From positions 744,001 through 808,000 of the forward strand of contig NZ_CP080412.1 of the NCBI RefSeq assembly GCF_019457635.1: a stretch of 64,000 nt of DNA. Reading direction: 5' to 3'. Every line of letters begins with the position of its first letter. The stretch's first letter is position 1. The position numbers were made by a program, and so were the translations under genes. This stretch comes from Shewanella mangrovisoli (GTDB lineage: Bacteria > Pseudomonadota > Gammaproteobacteria > Enterobacterales > Shewanellaceae). The notes beneath the pieces are model-generated. The model was not told where the DNA came from. It made no database searches and was given only the letters and a program-made list of their open reading frames with translations. Positions 57,096 through 64,000 of the stretch are shown piece after piece.

Positions 57096-57665
57096 ATGCA
57101 ATATCAATCACTGGATCAACAACTTATCGAATACCGCCAAAAACGTGCTTTAGCTATGCCCTTATCTGGCATGATGGTCTGGGGACTATTGTTTATCTTG
57201 AGTTTTATGCTTCCAGCATCGCAAATGGTGATGGTAACATTTATCGGCACGGGTTCTATTGTCTATCTTGCTATGGGAGTCTCGCGTCTCACCGGTGAGA
57301 ATATCTCCTTCAAGAAAAGCGCTGATCGTAATTGGTTTGAGACTGTGTTTCTGGCTGCGGTGGGGATGAGCTTTTTAACCTTTAGCATCAGTATTCCCTT
57401 TTTTATGGAAAACTATTTAGCCTTGCCCTTCGCCCTTGCAGTACAAACAGGATTAATGTGGTTGGTTTTCGGCGTGTTAGCGGCGCAAAAGGTGGCGATT
57501 GTACATGCGATTGTGCGCACTGTGGCTTGCGTGGCTGCCTTTCTGTTATGGCCTGAGTTGAGTTTTCAGCTTCAACCTTTGATTGTGGTGGTATGTTATG
57601 GGTTTTCGATTCCACTCATGGAACGTCGTTGGAAGATTCAGCAAAATCTTTGTGTTGCCAGTTAG
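57096..57665 (+). CDS. DUF7010-like integral membrane protein
   Basis: A 189-residue protein with about six transmembrane helices (MMVWGLLFILSFMLP; MVMVTFIGTGSIVYLAMG; ETVFLAAVGMSFLTFSIS; AVQTGLMWLVFGVLAA; AIVRTVACVAAFLLW; PLIVVVCYGFSIPL). It is a small membrane protein of the DUF7010 type, function unknown. The start at 57096 follows AAGGAGG; the frame is open 29 codons upstream. It lies between repeats R1 and R2. Confidence 0.75.
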   Translation: MQYQSLDQQLIEYRQKRALAMPLSGMMVWGLLFILSFMLPASQMVMVTFIGTGSIVYLAMGVSRLTGENISFKKSADRNWFETVFLAAVGMSFLTFSISIPFFMENYLALPFALAVQTGLMWLVFGVLAAQKVAIVHAIVRTVACVAAFLLWPELSFQLQPLIVVVCYGFSIPLMERRWKIQQNLCVAS

Positions 57666-57679
57666 TTGTCAGTCGGTTT

Positions 57680-57955
57680 TGCGGCCTTACGGCCGAGAAA
57701 GTCGTGGGGCTTCACCCCACACCCGACCAAGAGGGGATCAACAGCAATTCCCTTTTGGATCTCCCTTGCCGCCCCCAACGGAGTTGAAAGCCCCTTGTGC
57801 TCATCGACAAATTTGCTATCGCTTCCGAAGGATGCATCCCTGCACCTGCGAAAGCTAGCTCGCCATCCATGGCGAGACTCACGCAATTTGTCTATTCGCC
57901 CTGCGGCAACTCCGAGGGGAGGGGGGAACTTCTGTTGCCTCTGTGTTAGCTGTTA
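57680..57955 (+). repeat. ~270-bp structured repeat, copy R2
   Basis: Same orientation as R1. Both ends match R1 (GCGGCCTTACGGCCGAG; CCCCCAACGGAGTTGAAAGCCCC; GGCAACTCCGAGGGG), but the middle differs while keeping the stems: GACAAATT/AATTTGTC, GCTATCGC/GCGAAAGC and CTCGCCA-TCCA-TGGCGAG. The left hairpin is GTGGGG/CCCCAC. Confidence 0.85.
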
Positions 57956-57998
57956 GTCTTAAATATTTGTACTTATCCCACCTTTTCAATTCTACAAT

Positions 57999-58502
57999 TT
58001 AAAGCTTACAGACTTCCGAATATAATTTTTTTATTATTGGATAGACTTTTTGTAATCTTCCTAAAGTGATCGAAGGTGCTGGATAGCTTTTAGTTGCTCC
58101 TTTAACCCATGTATGTGCAGCACTGTTTCTATCTTTTTTAATTGCTGATAACTCACTAGTAAAAACAGTTATATCACCATTCTTGTTTAAATTTAGTTCA
58201 ATTTTTTCAGTCTTATCTAATCCAATAGTTTTAATTAACATGCTTCTTAAATGCTGTTTGTACTGAAATCCATAATTATTATCTATTACTTCAGTTATTA
58301 ATCTTTCAAATTCAACGGTTTTTAACTTTCCTTTTGAAGCCCGTCTTACTACTATGTCGAAGCATTCTTCAATCCATCCACAATATTCTAATAAAGCAAG
58401 CTTTGAAAAGTAGATAGCATCATTTTGATTAGTTGATAATGCATTGTTATACTTGTTATTTAAGTCGCATAATGTAATCTGAATATGTTTTTTTATTATC
58501 AT
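57999..58502 (-). CDS. HEPN-like protein (partner of DUF262 protein)
   Basis: A 167-residue helical protein. The motif RNSAAH (R-x4-H) at about 130–135 is the catalytic signature of HEPN ribonucleases. The protein resembles the small HEPN-family partners (MAE_28990/MAE_18760 type) found next to DUF262 genes. Its ATG comes one base after the DUF262 stop (TAAAATG), so the pair is translationally coupled. Strongly AT-rich, unlike the neighbouring core genes, which suggests horizontal transfer. RNase activity is inferred from the motif only. Confidence 0.78.
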   Translation of the reverse strand: MIIKKHIQITLCDLNNKYNNALSTNQNDAIYFSKLALLEYCGWIEECFDIVVRRASKGKLKTVEFERLITEVIDNNYGFQYKQHLRSMLIKTIGLDKTEKIELNLNKNGDITVFTSELSAIKKDRNSAAHTWVKGATKSYPAPSITLGRLQKVYPIIKKLYSEVCKL

Positions 58503-58503
58503 T

Positions 58504-59586
58504 TTATGAAAAAATCTCTATGCCTTTAAGTATTCTCGATTTGACCTTTTCTGTTGCAGCTATACCTTCGCTCAAGTTTATAACTGAAAAGTTTGAATCG
58601 TTTCTTAAAATGCTAAATCTTTCTTTTAGTTTTTCTTCTGGTTCTAAAATTAGATTCTCTATATTCAAATACATACCAACTAGGGTCGCCTCCAATGTTG
58701 CCTTACTAAGCTTTGGTAATGCTCTACCTGATTGTATTTTATGGTAAAATATGTTTATAGCCATCATCATTTTAGTTAGCTTATCTTGATATTCTTCATC
58801 ACTAATGTCTCTTTTTATTGACATGTATGTATTCAAGAACTTAGCAAGTTTTCCATTGTAACTATTAATCATTTCAGTGAATGTGAATACTCTTAGAAAA
58901 AGTTCTTCATAACTAAATCGATAAGACTTTCCTTCTTCAAGGTTAAATAATAAACGTACATCTTTTTCTGATACAATTTCTTTTAAAAGTTTATTGAAAC
59001 TCCCTGAGTAAATGCAATTTCGAATTTCTTGATTGCTTAGTTTGTTACCTCCAGTATTAAGTCTGTGAAAAATTGTAAATAAATAGTTTTGATGACTTTT
59101 TTTAGAGTAATCACATCTTAATACTGTTATTGGTATTGTTAAATTTTGAATCCTGCTGTATATGTCAGGATGCTTTTGCTTAATGTATTCAGCTGTTTTT
59201 CCAGATATTCTGGCATCAATATCCTCTAAGTTTGATAAGCGCCAGTCATCATCATTTAGAAATTTAATTATGCTCGATATTCTTTGTAAGCCATCAATCA
59301 TTTGACGCTTTTCTGTTTTATAGTCAAGGCTTAAACACATACTTGGTATTGGCAACTGTTTAACCAATGAATCAATAAATCTTGTTTGTGAAGGTGCTGT
59401 CCAGACAACATCTCTTTGGAAATCAGGTTTTATAACTAATTGTTTAGCTTCGTACATTCTCACTAAATCAGCACAAGAGCGAAGTTCATTGAAGGCTACA
59501 ATGTCTGATGGTGGAGTTTCACTAGAATCTTCGGAGTCTTCCAATAATGTTTCAGCCATTTCTATATCATCATTATATTCAATCAT
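58504..59586 (-). CDS. DUF262 (GmrSD/ParB-like) protein
   Basis: A 360-residue protein with an N-terminal DUF262 domain. Its ParB/Srx-like motif is IDGLQRISSI, preceded by KPDFQRDVVWTAPSQTRFI and followed by FHRLNTGGNKLSNQEIRNCIY. DUF262 is the NTP-binding part of GmrS and is common in defence-related genes. The C-terminal ~150 residues are helical with no recognised nuclease motif, so the effector would be the downstream HEPN protein. The start at 59586 lies six bases after AAGGA; an ATG two codons earlier overlaps the ribosome-binding site. AT-rich. Confidence 0.85.
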   Translation of the reverse strand: MIEYNDDIEMAETLLEDSEDSSETPPSDIVAFNELRSCADLVRMYEAKQLVIKPDFQRDVVWTAPSQTRFIDSLVKQLPIPSMCLSLDYKTEKRQMIDGLQRISSIIKFLNDDDWRLSNLEDIDARISGKTAEYIKQKHPDIYSRIQNLTIPITVLRCDYSKKSHQNYLFTIFHRLNTGGNKLSNQEIRNCIYSGSFNKLLKEIVSEKDVRLLFNLEEGKSYRFSYEELFLRVFTFTEMINSYNGKLAKFLNTYMSIKRDISDEEYQDKLTKMMMAINIFYHKIQSGRALPKLSKATLEATLVGMYLNIENLILEPEEKLKERFSILRNDSNFSVINLSEGIAATEKVKSRILKGIEIFS

Positions 59587-59633
59587 TTTCATTCCTTTTT
59601 ATTTAGTTGTATAAAAAATGTCACTCAATAACT

Positions 59634-60623
59634 TTATGCTATTTTGATAACGTGTAAACAATCCTGGCATCGAAGTGTATAGGTCTCTTTTGCCTTCATT
59701 ACTCTTGTTTGCGTGCTTTTGCACTGTGGGCATGCTTGTTTCATTGGCGTGTTTTTAGTGCATTGATTGCATTTTATGTAGTAACCAAACTTACCGTACA
59801 TCGGGGTGTAGTTTGTTGATTCTCCACAATGTTTGCAGCGAAGGATGCTGTTAGTTGTGGTTTGTGCTATTGCTGGGTTTTTCGCTTCCGCCACTTTGTT
59901 AACGGCAAAGGAGGCAACAGGTTCTTTGACTTGTGGTGTTTGTACGGACGTTATTTCGGTCGTAGCTTGAGATGGGTCTATATGACGATCGATTAAGAAC
60001 TTAGCGATTGAATTCAGTTCTTCTTGATTAAAGTCTGGGCGGGTATCACTCACATTAATAATTCGGAAGAATTTGCTTTTAAGATTCATGATCTTTTCAA
60101 GCTTCTCGACTAAAAACTCTGTCTTAACTAACTGCTCTGAAACTGCCGCAGGCATAGTTTCTCTGTTGATGACCGCATCGCTTGAGACCGCGCATAAATG
60201 ATCCCAGCAACGCATACCGAAACCTTGCTGTTTTATCCCGAGTAACTTACCGAGAATTTCACTTCTATGCTGTTTTAGCATTTCTTTAAGCAGCGATTGT
60301 TGTAGTTCAACCTGTTTGATTGGTGATGGCATACCAAACCAGTTATTGCCGTGACTGCGAGTCCATTCGCCATGTTGGTTTACATCTACATGACCTTTTA
60401 TGCTTTTAGACTCAATTAAAACAAAGCCGTAGGGATAAATAATTAAGTGATCAATTTGAGCTGTTTCACCGTTAAAGGTGAATCGAAAATCATTGATAAC
60501 GAGTACTTCGGGATGATCTTTGAAAGCGCGGCGTAGATAGAAGGCAACGTCCTGTTCTTGTTTTTGACCCGCAATCGTTTGTGGTGTTTGGGTATTTTGC
60601 AGTGTTTTAGTTTTCAGAATCAT
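59634..60623 (-). CDS. NERD-domain protein with C-terminal zinc ribbons
   Basis: A 329-residue protein. The N-terminal NERD (nuclease-related) domain has catalytic-like residues in TAQIDHLIIYPYGFVLIESKSI (D…E-x-K). A low-complexity linker (~215–260, APTQ-rich) follows. The C-terminus has two zinc-ribbon pairs: CKHC…CNQC and CPQC…CQDC, similar to topoisomerase-type ribbons that bind DNA. It lies upstream of, and in the same direction as, the DUF262–HEPN pair, with a 47-base gap. A role in nucleic acid processing is plausible; it is not known to be part of the pair. Confidence 0.8.
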   Translation of the reverse strand: MILKTKTLQNTQTPQTIAGQKQEQDVAFYLRRAFKDHPEVLVINDFRFTFNGETAQIDHLIIYPYGFVLIESKSIKGHVDVNQHGEWTRSHGNNWFGMPSPIKQVELQQSLLKEMLKQHRSEILGKLLGIKQQGFGMRCWDHLCAVSSDAVINRETMPAAVSEQLVKTEFLVEKLEKIMNLKSKFFRIINVSDTRPDFNQEELNSIAKFLIDRHIDPSQATTEITSVQTPQVKEPVASFAVNKVAEAKNPAIAQTTTNSILRCKHCGESTNYTPMYGKFGYYIKCNQCTKNTPMKQACPQCKSTQTRVMKAKETYTLRCQDCLHVIKIA

Positions 60624-60774
60624 TTATCAACAGCGTCCATTCATAACTTGATAATAATCGGTTTCATAATACCCACTGTGCCATTGAAAGATAAAGATAA
60701 AAATCGCTAAAGGTTAACGTTGATCAATGATGGGAAAGTGCAAATCTTTGGAGATTTACAGCCAACACAGAAGT

Positions 60775-61033
60775 TACAGGAGTTCATCATCCCCTCGGAG
60801 TTGCCGCAGGGCATTTGCGTTCGTTGCGTGGGCGAGGCATGGATGCCGAGATAGCGTCAGTCGAATCAGGGACGAGCGTCTGACGCGATAGCATAAGAAC
60901 GCTTAATGCCCAAGGGGCTTTCAACTCCGTTGGGGCGTCTTGGAGCATCCAAGGAGGATAGGACGAGCAGTCCTCCTTGGTCGGGTGTGGGGTGAAACCC
61001 CACGATCTTGATTTATCTCGGCCGTCAGGCCGC
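60775..61033 (-). repeat. ~270-bp structured repeat, copy R3 (inverted)
   Basis: Inverted relative to R1 and R2. Its middle is nearly identical to R1 (the GCGTCAG/CTGACGC and GGCA-TCCA-TGCC stems) and both ends match (CGGAGTTG and CAACTCCG, GTGGGG/CCCCAC hairpin, GGCCGAG). It bounds the NERD–DUF262–HEPN block on the right, opposite R2 on the left. Confidence 0.85.
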
Positions 61034-61076
61034 AATAAATATAGCATTGTGCTAAACAGCACGAATATCAGGCAGA

Positions 61077-61122
61077 GGGTTGAAGACCCACGACTTTGAT
61101 TCACCTCGGCAGTTAGGCCGCA
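61077..61122 (-). repeat. partial copy of structured repeat
   Basis: GGGTTGAAGACCCACGACTT followed by TGATTCACCTCGGC…GGCCGC matches the left end of R1 in inverted orientation. Confidence 0.65.
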
Positions 61123-61152
61123 TTTTAAAATGAATGTCGCATTCTGCGACAA

Positions 61153-61185
61153 CAAAAAAGCCACTGTGGTCAGTGGCTTTTATAA
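61153..61185 (-). terminator. rho-independent terminator of fbp
   Basis: Stem AAAAGCCACTG/CAGTGGCTTTT with loop TGGT; on the − strand it is followed by TTTTTTGTTG. Same stem as the terminators at 54953 and 55748. Confidence 0.88.
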
Positions 61186-61212
61186 TAAAAATCAAAACCT
61201 AAGCGATTCGGC

Positions 61213-62205
61213 TTAGTCCAGACTTGGTTCTTCGCTGTAATCGATACCATGGTAGCTTAGGCAAGCGTCCACTTCATTGGCGCTACCAAGGATAACCGCC
61301 ACGCGTTGGTGAATTTGTGTCGGTTGAATATCCAAAATGGTCTCATAACCCGTAGAGGCTTTACCACCAGCTTGCTCGACTAATAAGGCCATTGGGTTGG
61401 CTTCGTACATTAAACGCAGCTTGTATGGCTTTTTCGGATCTTTATTGTCGGTTGGATAAGTAAAAATACCGCCGCGAGAAAGTACGCGGTGCACGTCACC
61501 CACCATGGCGGCAATCCAGCGCATGTTGAAGGATTTTTCGCGCGGGCCAATTTTGCCTAGCAGTAAATCGGCGATATAGGTCTGCATTGGCGCTTCCCAA
61601 AAACGTTGGTTCGACATGTTAATGGCGAATTCTTGGGTGTCAGGGCTGATGCTCATGGCCGCGTTGGTCAGTAAAAATTCGTTAGTTTCTGGGTGCAGGG
61701 TAAAGAGTTGCACGCCTTGGCCTGTGGTGAGCGCGAGCATGGTTGATGGGCCGTAGAGCACATAACCTGCTGCTAACTGATTGCGGCCAGATTGCAAAAA
61801 GCTTGTTTCAGTTAACTCACCCTGTGGTGCAGGTAAAACAGAGAAAATCGTGCCGACTAGCGAGTTGATATCGATATTCGATGAACCATCTAAGGGGTCG
61901 AAACATACCAGATATTGACCATTGGCGCTGACTTCAACCACATGATCTTCTTCCTCTGAGGCTAAGCCGCGCACTGTACCGTCGGCTTTTAATGCATCTT
62001 TGAGCATATCGTTGGTGATGATATCCAGTTTTTTCTGGGTTTCACCTTGCACGTTTTCCTGTTCGGTCGCGCCTAACACACCAGCTAAGGCACCGTGGCG
62101 CACGGCATGACTGATGGCTTTGGAGGTGTCGGCTAAGGTCAAAATCAGTTGCGAGAGGGATTCGTTCACTGCCTTTGAGGTTAAGTGCTGGGCAAGAGTC
62201 TGCAT
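61213..62205 (-). CDS. fbp: fructose-1,6-bisphosphatase class I
   Basis: Gluconeogenic enzyme hydrolysing fructose-1,6-bisphosphate to fructose-6-phosphate. The 330-residue chain has the metal- and substrate-binding motif [22 protein letters not shown], and the C-terminal [22 protein letters not shown]. The start follows AAAGGA. It is a single gene whose terminator is at 61153, with the DPP IV-like gene divergent upstream. Confidence 0.96.
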   Translation of the reverse strand: MQTLAQHLTSKAVNESLSQLILTLADTSKAISHAVRHGALAGVLGATEQENVQGETQKKLDIITNDMLKDALKADGTVRGLASEEEDHVVEVSANGQYLVCFDPLDGSSNIDINSLVGTIFSVLPAPQGELTETSFLQSGRNQLAAGYVLYGPSTMLALTTGQGVQLFTLHPETNEFLLTNAAMSISPDTQEFAINMSNQRFWEAPMQTYIADLLLGKIGPREKSFNMRWIAAMVGDVHRVLSRGGIFTYPTDNKDPKKPYKLRLMYEANPMALLVEQAGGKASTGYETILDIQPTQIHQRVAVILGSANEVDACLSYHGIDYSEEPSLD

Positions 62206-62501
62206 GTTAGGTCCTTTAGGGGTTCAACATTGAGGTCAATTTCATTATTTGCCGCGAATAATAACTCAGTTAGTCGACAATTTCAGCGATGTTGCTGTGG
62301 GTTTTAATCAATTTAAGCCAAGAGGGTTATCCCTTTGTGTCAGACTGAGTGGGTTATCTTGAAAATTGAGCTAACCGCAGGAGTTCGCCAGCTAATTTGT
62401 ATCTGCATATTGCCTGCGCTTTTTATTTAGGCTTTGCCTTGGCACAATGACGGCAGTTTTTGATCGCCACCTTAAGGCGAATATGCTTCCAAGGAATAAT
62501 A
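62206..62501. promoter_or_regulatory. divergent promoter region fbp / peptidase
   Basis: About 300 bases between divergent genes, with no ORF and no clear operator. Both promoters must lie here. Confidence 0.4.
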
Positions 62502-64000
62502 ATGACTAAAAATGGGTTAGCTTCTTCCCTGCGCTCGGTGACATTGGGCGCCTCATCCCTACTGATAGCGAGTCAACTGGCCATGGTTTCTAGCGCGATA
62601 TTGACCCCCGCCTACGCGCTTGAGGGCGGCACAACGCCGCTGACTATCGAGCGCATGAATGCGTCGCCTGCCTTAGCGGGCACCAGCCCCCGTGGATTAA
62701 AATTATCCCCCGATGGTCAAAGGGTGACCTACCTTGCGGGACGTAAAGACAACCAAAACTTTTACGATCTCTGGCAGATGGATGTGAAGACGGGCAAATC
62801 TAGTCTGTTGCTGAACGCCGATAAGCTGGCGAGCAATGAGTTATCCGATGAAGAAAAGGCCCGCCGCGAGCGCCAACGTATTTATGGCGAAGGCATTATG
62901 GAATATTTCTGGGCGGACGATAGCAAGGCGCTGTTGATCCCTGCCTCGGGTAATCTGTATTACTTCTCCTTAGCGGATAACAGCGTTAGCCAACTGCCGA
63001 TAGGCGAGGGCTTTGCCACCGATGCGCGCCTATCGCCCAAGGGTAATTTTGTGTCCTTCGTGCGGGACCAAAATCTGTATGTGCTCAATTTAGCGACTAA
63101 AAAGCTTGAGGCCATGACCACTGACGGTGGCGGCGCGATTAAAAATGCCATGGCGGAATTTGTCGCCCAGGAAGAAATGGATCGCATGACAGGTTACTGG
63201 TGGGCGCCCGATGAGTCGGCCATCGCCTTTACCCGTATCGATGAGTCGGGCGTTGAGTTAGTTACTCGCAATGAAATCTACGCCGATGGCATTAAGCTTA
63301 CCGAGCAGCGTTATCCGGCTGCGGGCAAAAACAATGTCGAGATCCAACTGGGCGTGGTGACGTTAAGCAATAAAGCCATCAATTGGGTGACCTTAAGTGA
63401 TGATAAAAATAAGGATATTTACCTGCCTCGCGTCGATTGGTTGCCCGATAGCAAGCATTTATCCTTCCAGTGGCAGAGCCGCGATCAGCAAAAATTAGAT
63501 CTGCAACTGGTGGCTCTCGATGCGCTGACCAAGCCGAAAACCTTAGTTAAAGAGCGTAGCGATGCTTGGGTGAATCTTAACAATGACCCGCACTTCTTAA
63601 AGCAGCAATCGGCGTTTATCTGGGCCTCGGAGCGTGACGGCTTTAATCATCTTTATTTGTTTGACCTAAAAGGTAAGCTGAAGACGCAACTGACCAAGGG
63701 CAATTGGGCGGTCGATGAGCTGGAATATATCGATGAAACCGCAGGTTGGGTGTATTTCACTGGCCGTAAAGATACCCCAATCGAAAAACACCTCTACCGT
63801 GTGCCGTTAGAGGGTGGCAAAGTTGAGCGCGTGAGCAGCGAGGCGGGGATGCACAATCCGGTATTTGCCGATAGTCAAAGCGTGTATCTAGATTATTTCA
63901 ATAGCTTATCTCAGCCACCACAGATCAGTTTGCACGGCGATAAGGGCCAACACTTGGCGTGGGTGGAGCAGAACCAAGTCAAAGCGGGTCATCCTTTGTA
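62502..64000 (+). CDS. dipeptidyl-peptidase IV-like S9 peptidase, N-terminal part (3' truncated by window)
   Basis: The frame is open from the ATG at 62502 to the window end (~499 codons). A signal-like N-terminus (to ~40, PAYA) is followed by the beta-propeller of a DPP IV-type serine peptidase: SPRGLKLSPDGQRVTYLAGR, EGIMEYFWADDSKALLIP, AMAEFVAQEEMDRMTGYWWAPDESAIAFTR. The EEMDR stretch contains the paired Glu that bind the substrate N-terminus in DPP IV, which supports aminodipeptidase activity. The catalytic domain lies beyond the window. AAGGAATAAT precedes the ATG. Confidence 0.88.
   Translation, partial: MTKNGLASSLRSVTLGASSLLIASQLAMVSSAILTPAYALEGGTTPLTIERMNASPALAGTSPRGLKLSPDGQRVTYLAGRKDNQNFYDLWQMDVKTGKSSLLLNADKLASNELSDEEKARRERQRIYGEGIMEYFWADDSKALLIPASGNLYYFSLADNSVSQLPIGEGFATDARLSPKGNFVSFVRDQNLYVLNLATKKLEAMTTDGGGAIKNAMAEFVAQEEMDRMTGYWWAPDESAIAFTRIDESGVELVTRNEIYADGIKLTEQRYPAAGKNNVEIQLGVVTLSNKAINWVTLSDDKNKDIYLPRVDWLPDSKHLSFQWQSRDQQKLDLQLVALDALTKPKTLVKERSDAWVNLNNDPHFLKQQSAFIWASERDGFNHLYLFDLKGKLKTQLTKGNWAVDELEYIDETAGWVYFTGRKDTPIEKHLYRVPLEGGKVERVSSEAGMHNPVFADSQSVYLDYFNSLSQPPQISLHGDKGQHLAWVEQNQVKAGHPL

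Noticed and set aside
60787-61164. 125-codon − strand ORF across repeat R3
   Set aside because: Same peptide as in R1 and no start signal; a shadow of the repeat.

Overview
The window is a stretch of a gammaproteobacterial chromosome, almost certainly Shewanella. This is judged from gene content and order: petABC–sspAB, argD–astAD, a DUF1338 gene, crp, copper TonB receptor, hrpB, mrcB, ttrBCA/ttrSR, DUF3581, fbp and a dipeptidyl-peptidase gene. A tetrathionate reductase cluster fits the putrefaciens/baltica/MR-4-like strains; the species cannot be fixed from the sequence alone. No rRNA or tRNA gene was seen.

Layout. 1–13.1 kb: end of the cytochrome bc1 operon, sspAB, pabA, a lipoprotein S9 peptidase, an HDOD regulator, an HSL-type hydrolase, and the arginine succinyltransferase set (argD/astC, astA, astD) followed by a DUF1338 oxygenase. 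13.2–18.2 kb: a PepSY/response-regulator/kinase operon, crp, a Sel1-like periplasmic protein and thpR. 18.3–28.2 kb: a GAF-PAS-GGDEF-EAL protein, an OprC/NosA-type copper receptor, hrpB, mrcB and ppiC. 28.25–31.6 kb: an accessory array of small ORFs separated by attC-type recombination sites, with no integron integrase in the window (a CALIN, cluster of attC lacking integrase). 32–37.7 kb: small membrane proteins, a siderophore-type TonB receptor, DUF3581 and a BdlA-like soluble chemoreceptor. 37.9–45.8 kb: tetrathionate reductase ttrBCA divergent from its sensor/regulator ttrSR. 45.9–53 kb: a secreted intradiol-dioxygenase-like lipoprotein and a three-gene MksB/MksE/MksF-like condensin operon without a nuclease subunit. 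53.7–56.4 kb: a dicarboxylate symporter, a small periplasmic protein and a UPF0114 membrane protein. 56.5–61.1 kb: an accessory block built around copies of a ~270-bp structured repeat, holding a membrane protein and an AT-rich DUF262–HEPN pair with a NERD/zinc-ribbon protein. 61.2–64 kb: fbp and the 5' part of a dipeptidyl-peptidase IV-like gene.

Two places look like real accessory biology. In the integron array, cassette products include a TIR/deoxyribosyltransferase-like protein with a zinc ribbon and a ComJ/Nin-like protein. In the DUF262/HEPN island, the flanking repeats keep the same nested stem pattern while the paired bases change, which is what a conserved structured RNA or hairpin DNA element would show. 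The rest reads as ordinary Shewanella core genome: respiration (bc1, ttr), regulation (CRP, two-component systems, c-di-GMP), envelope building and carbon/nitrogen metabolism.
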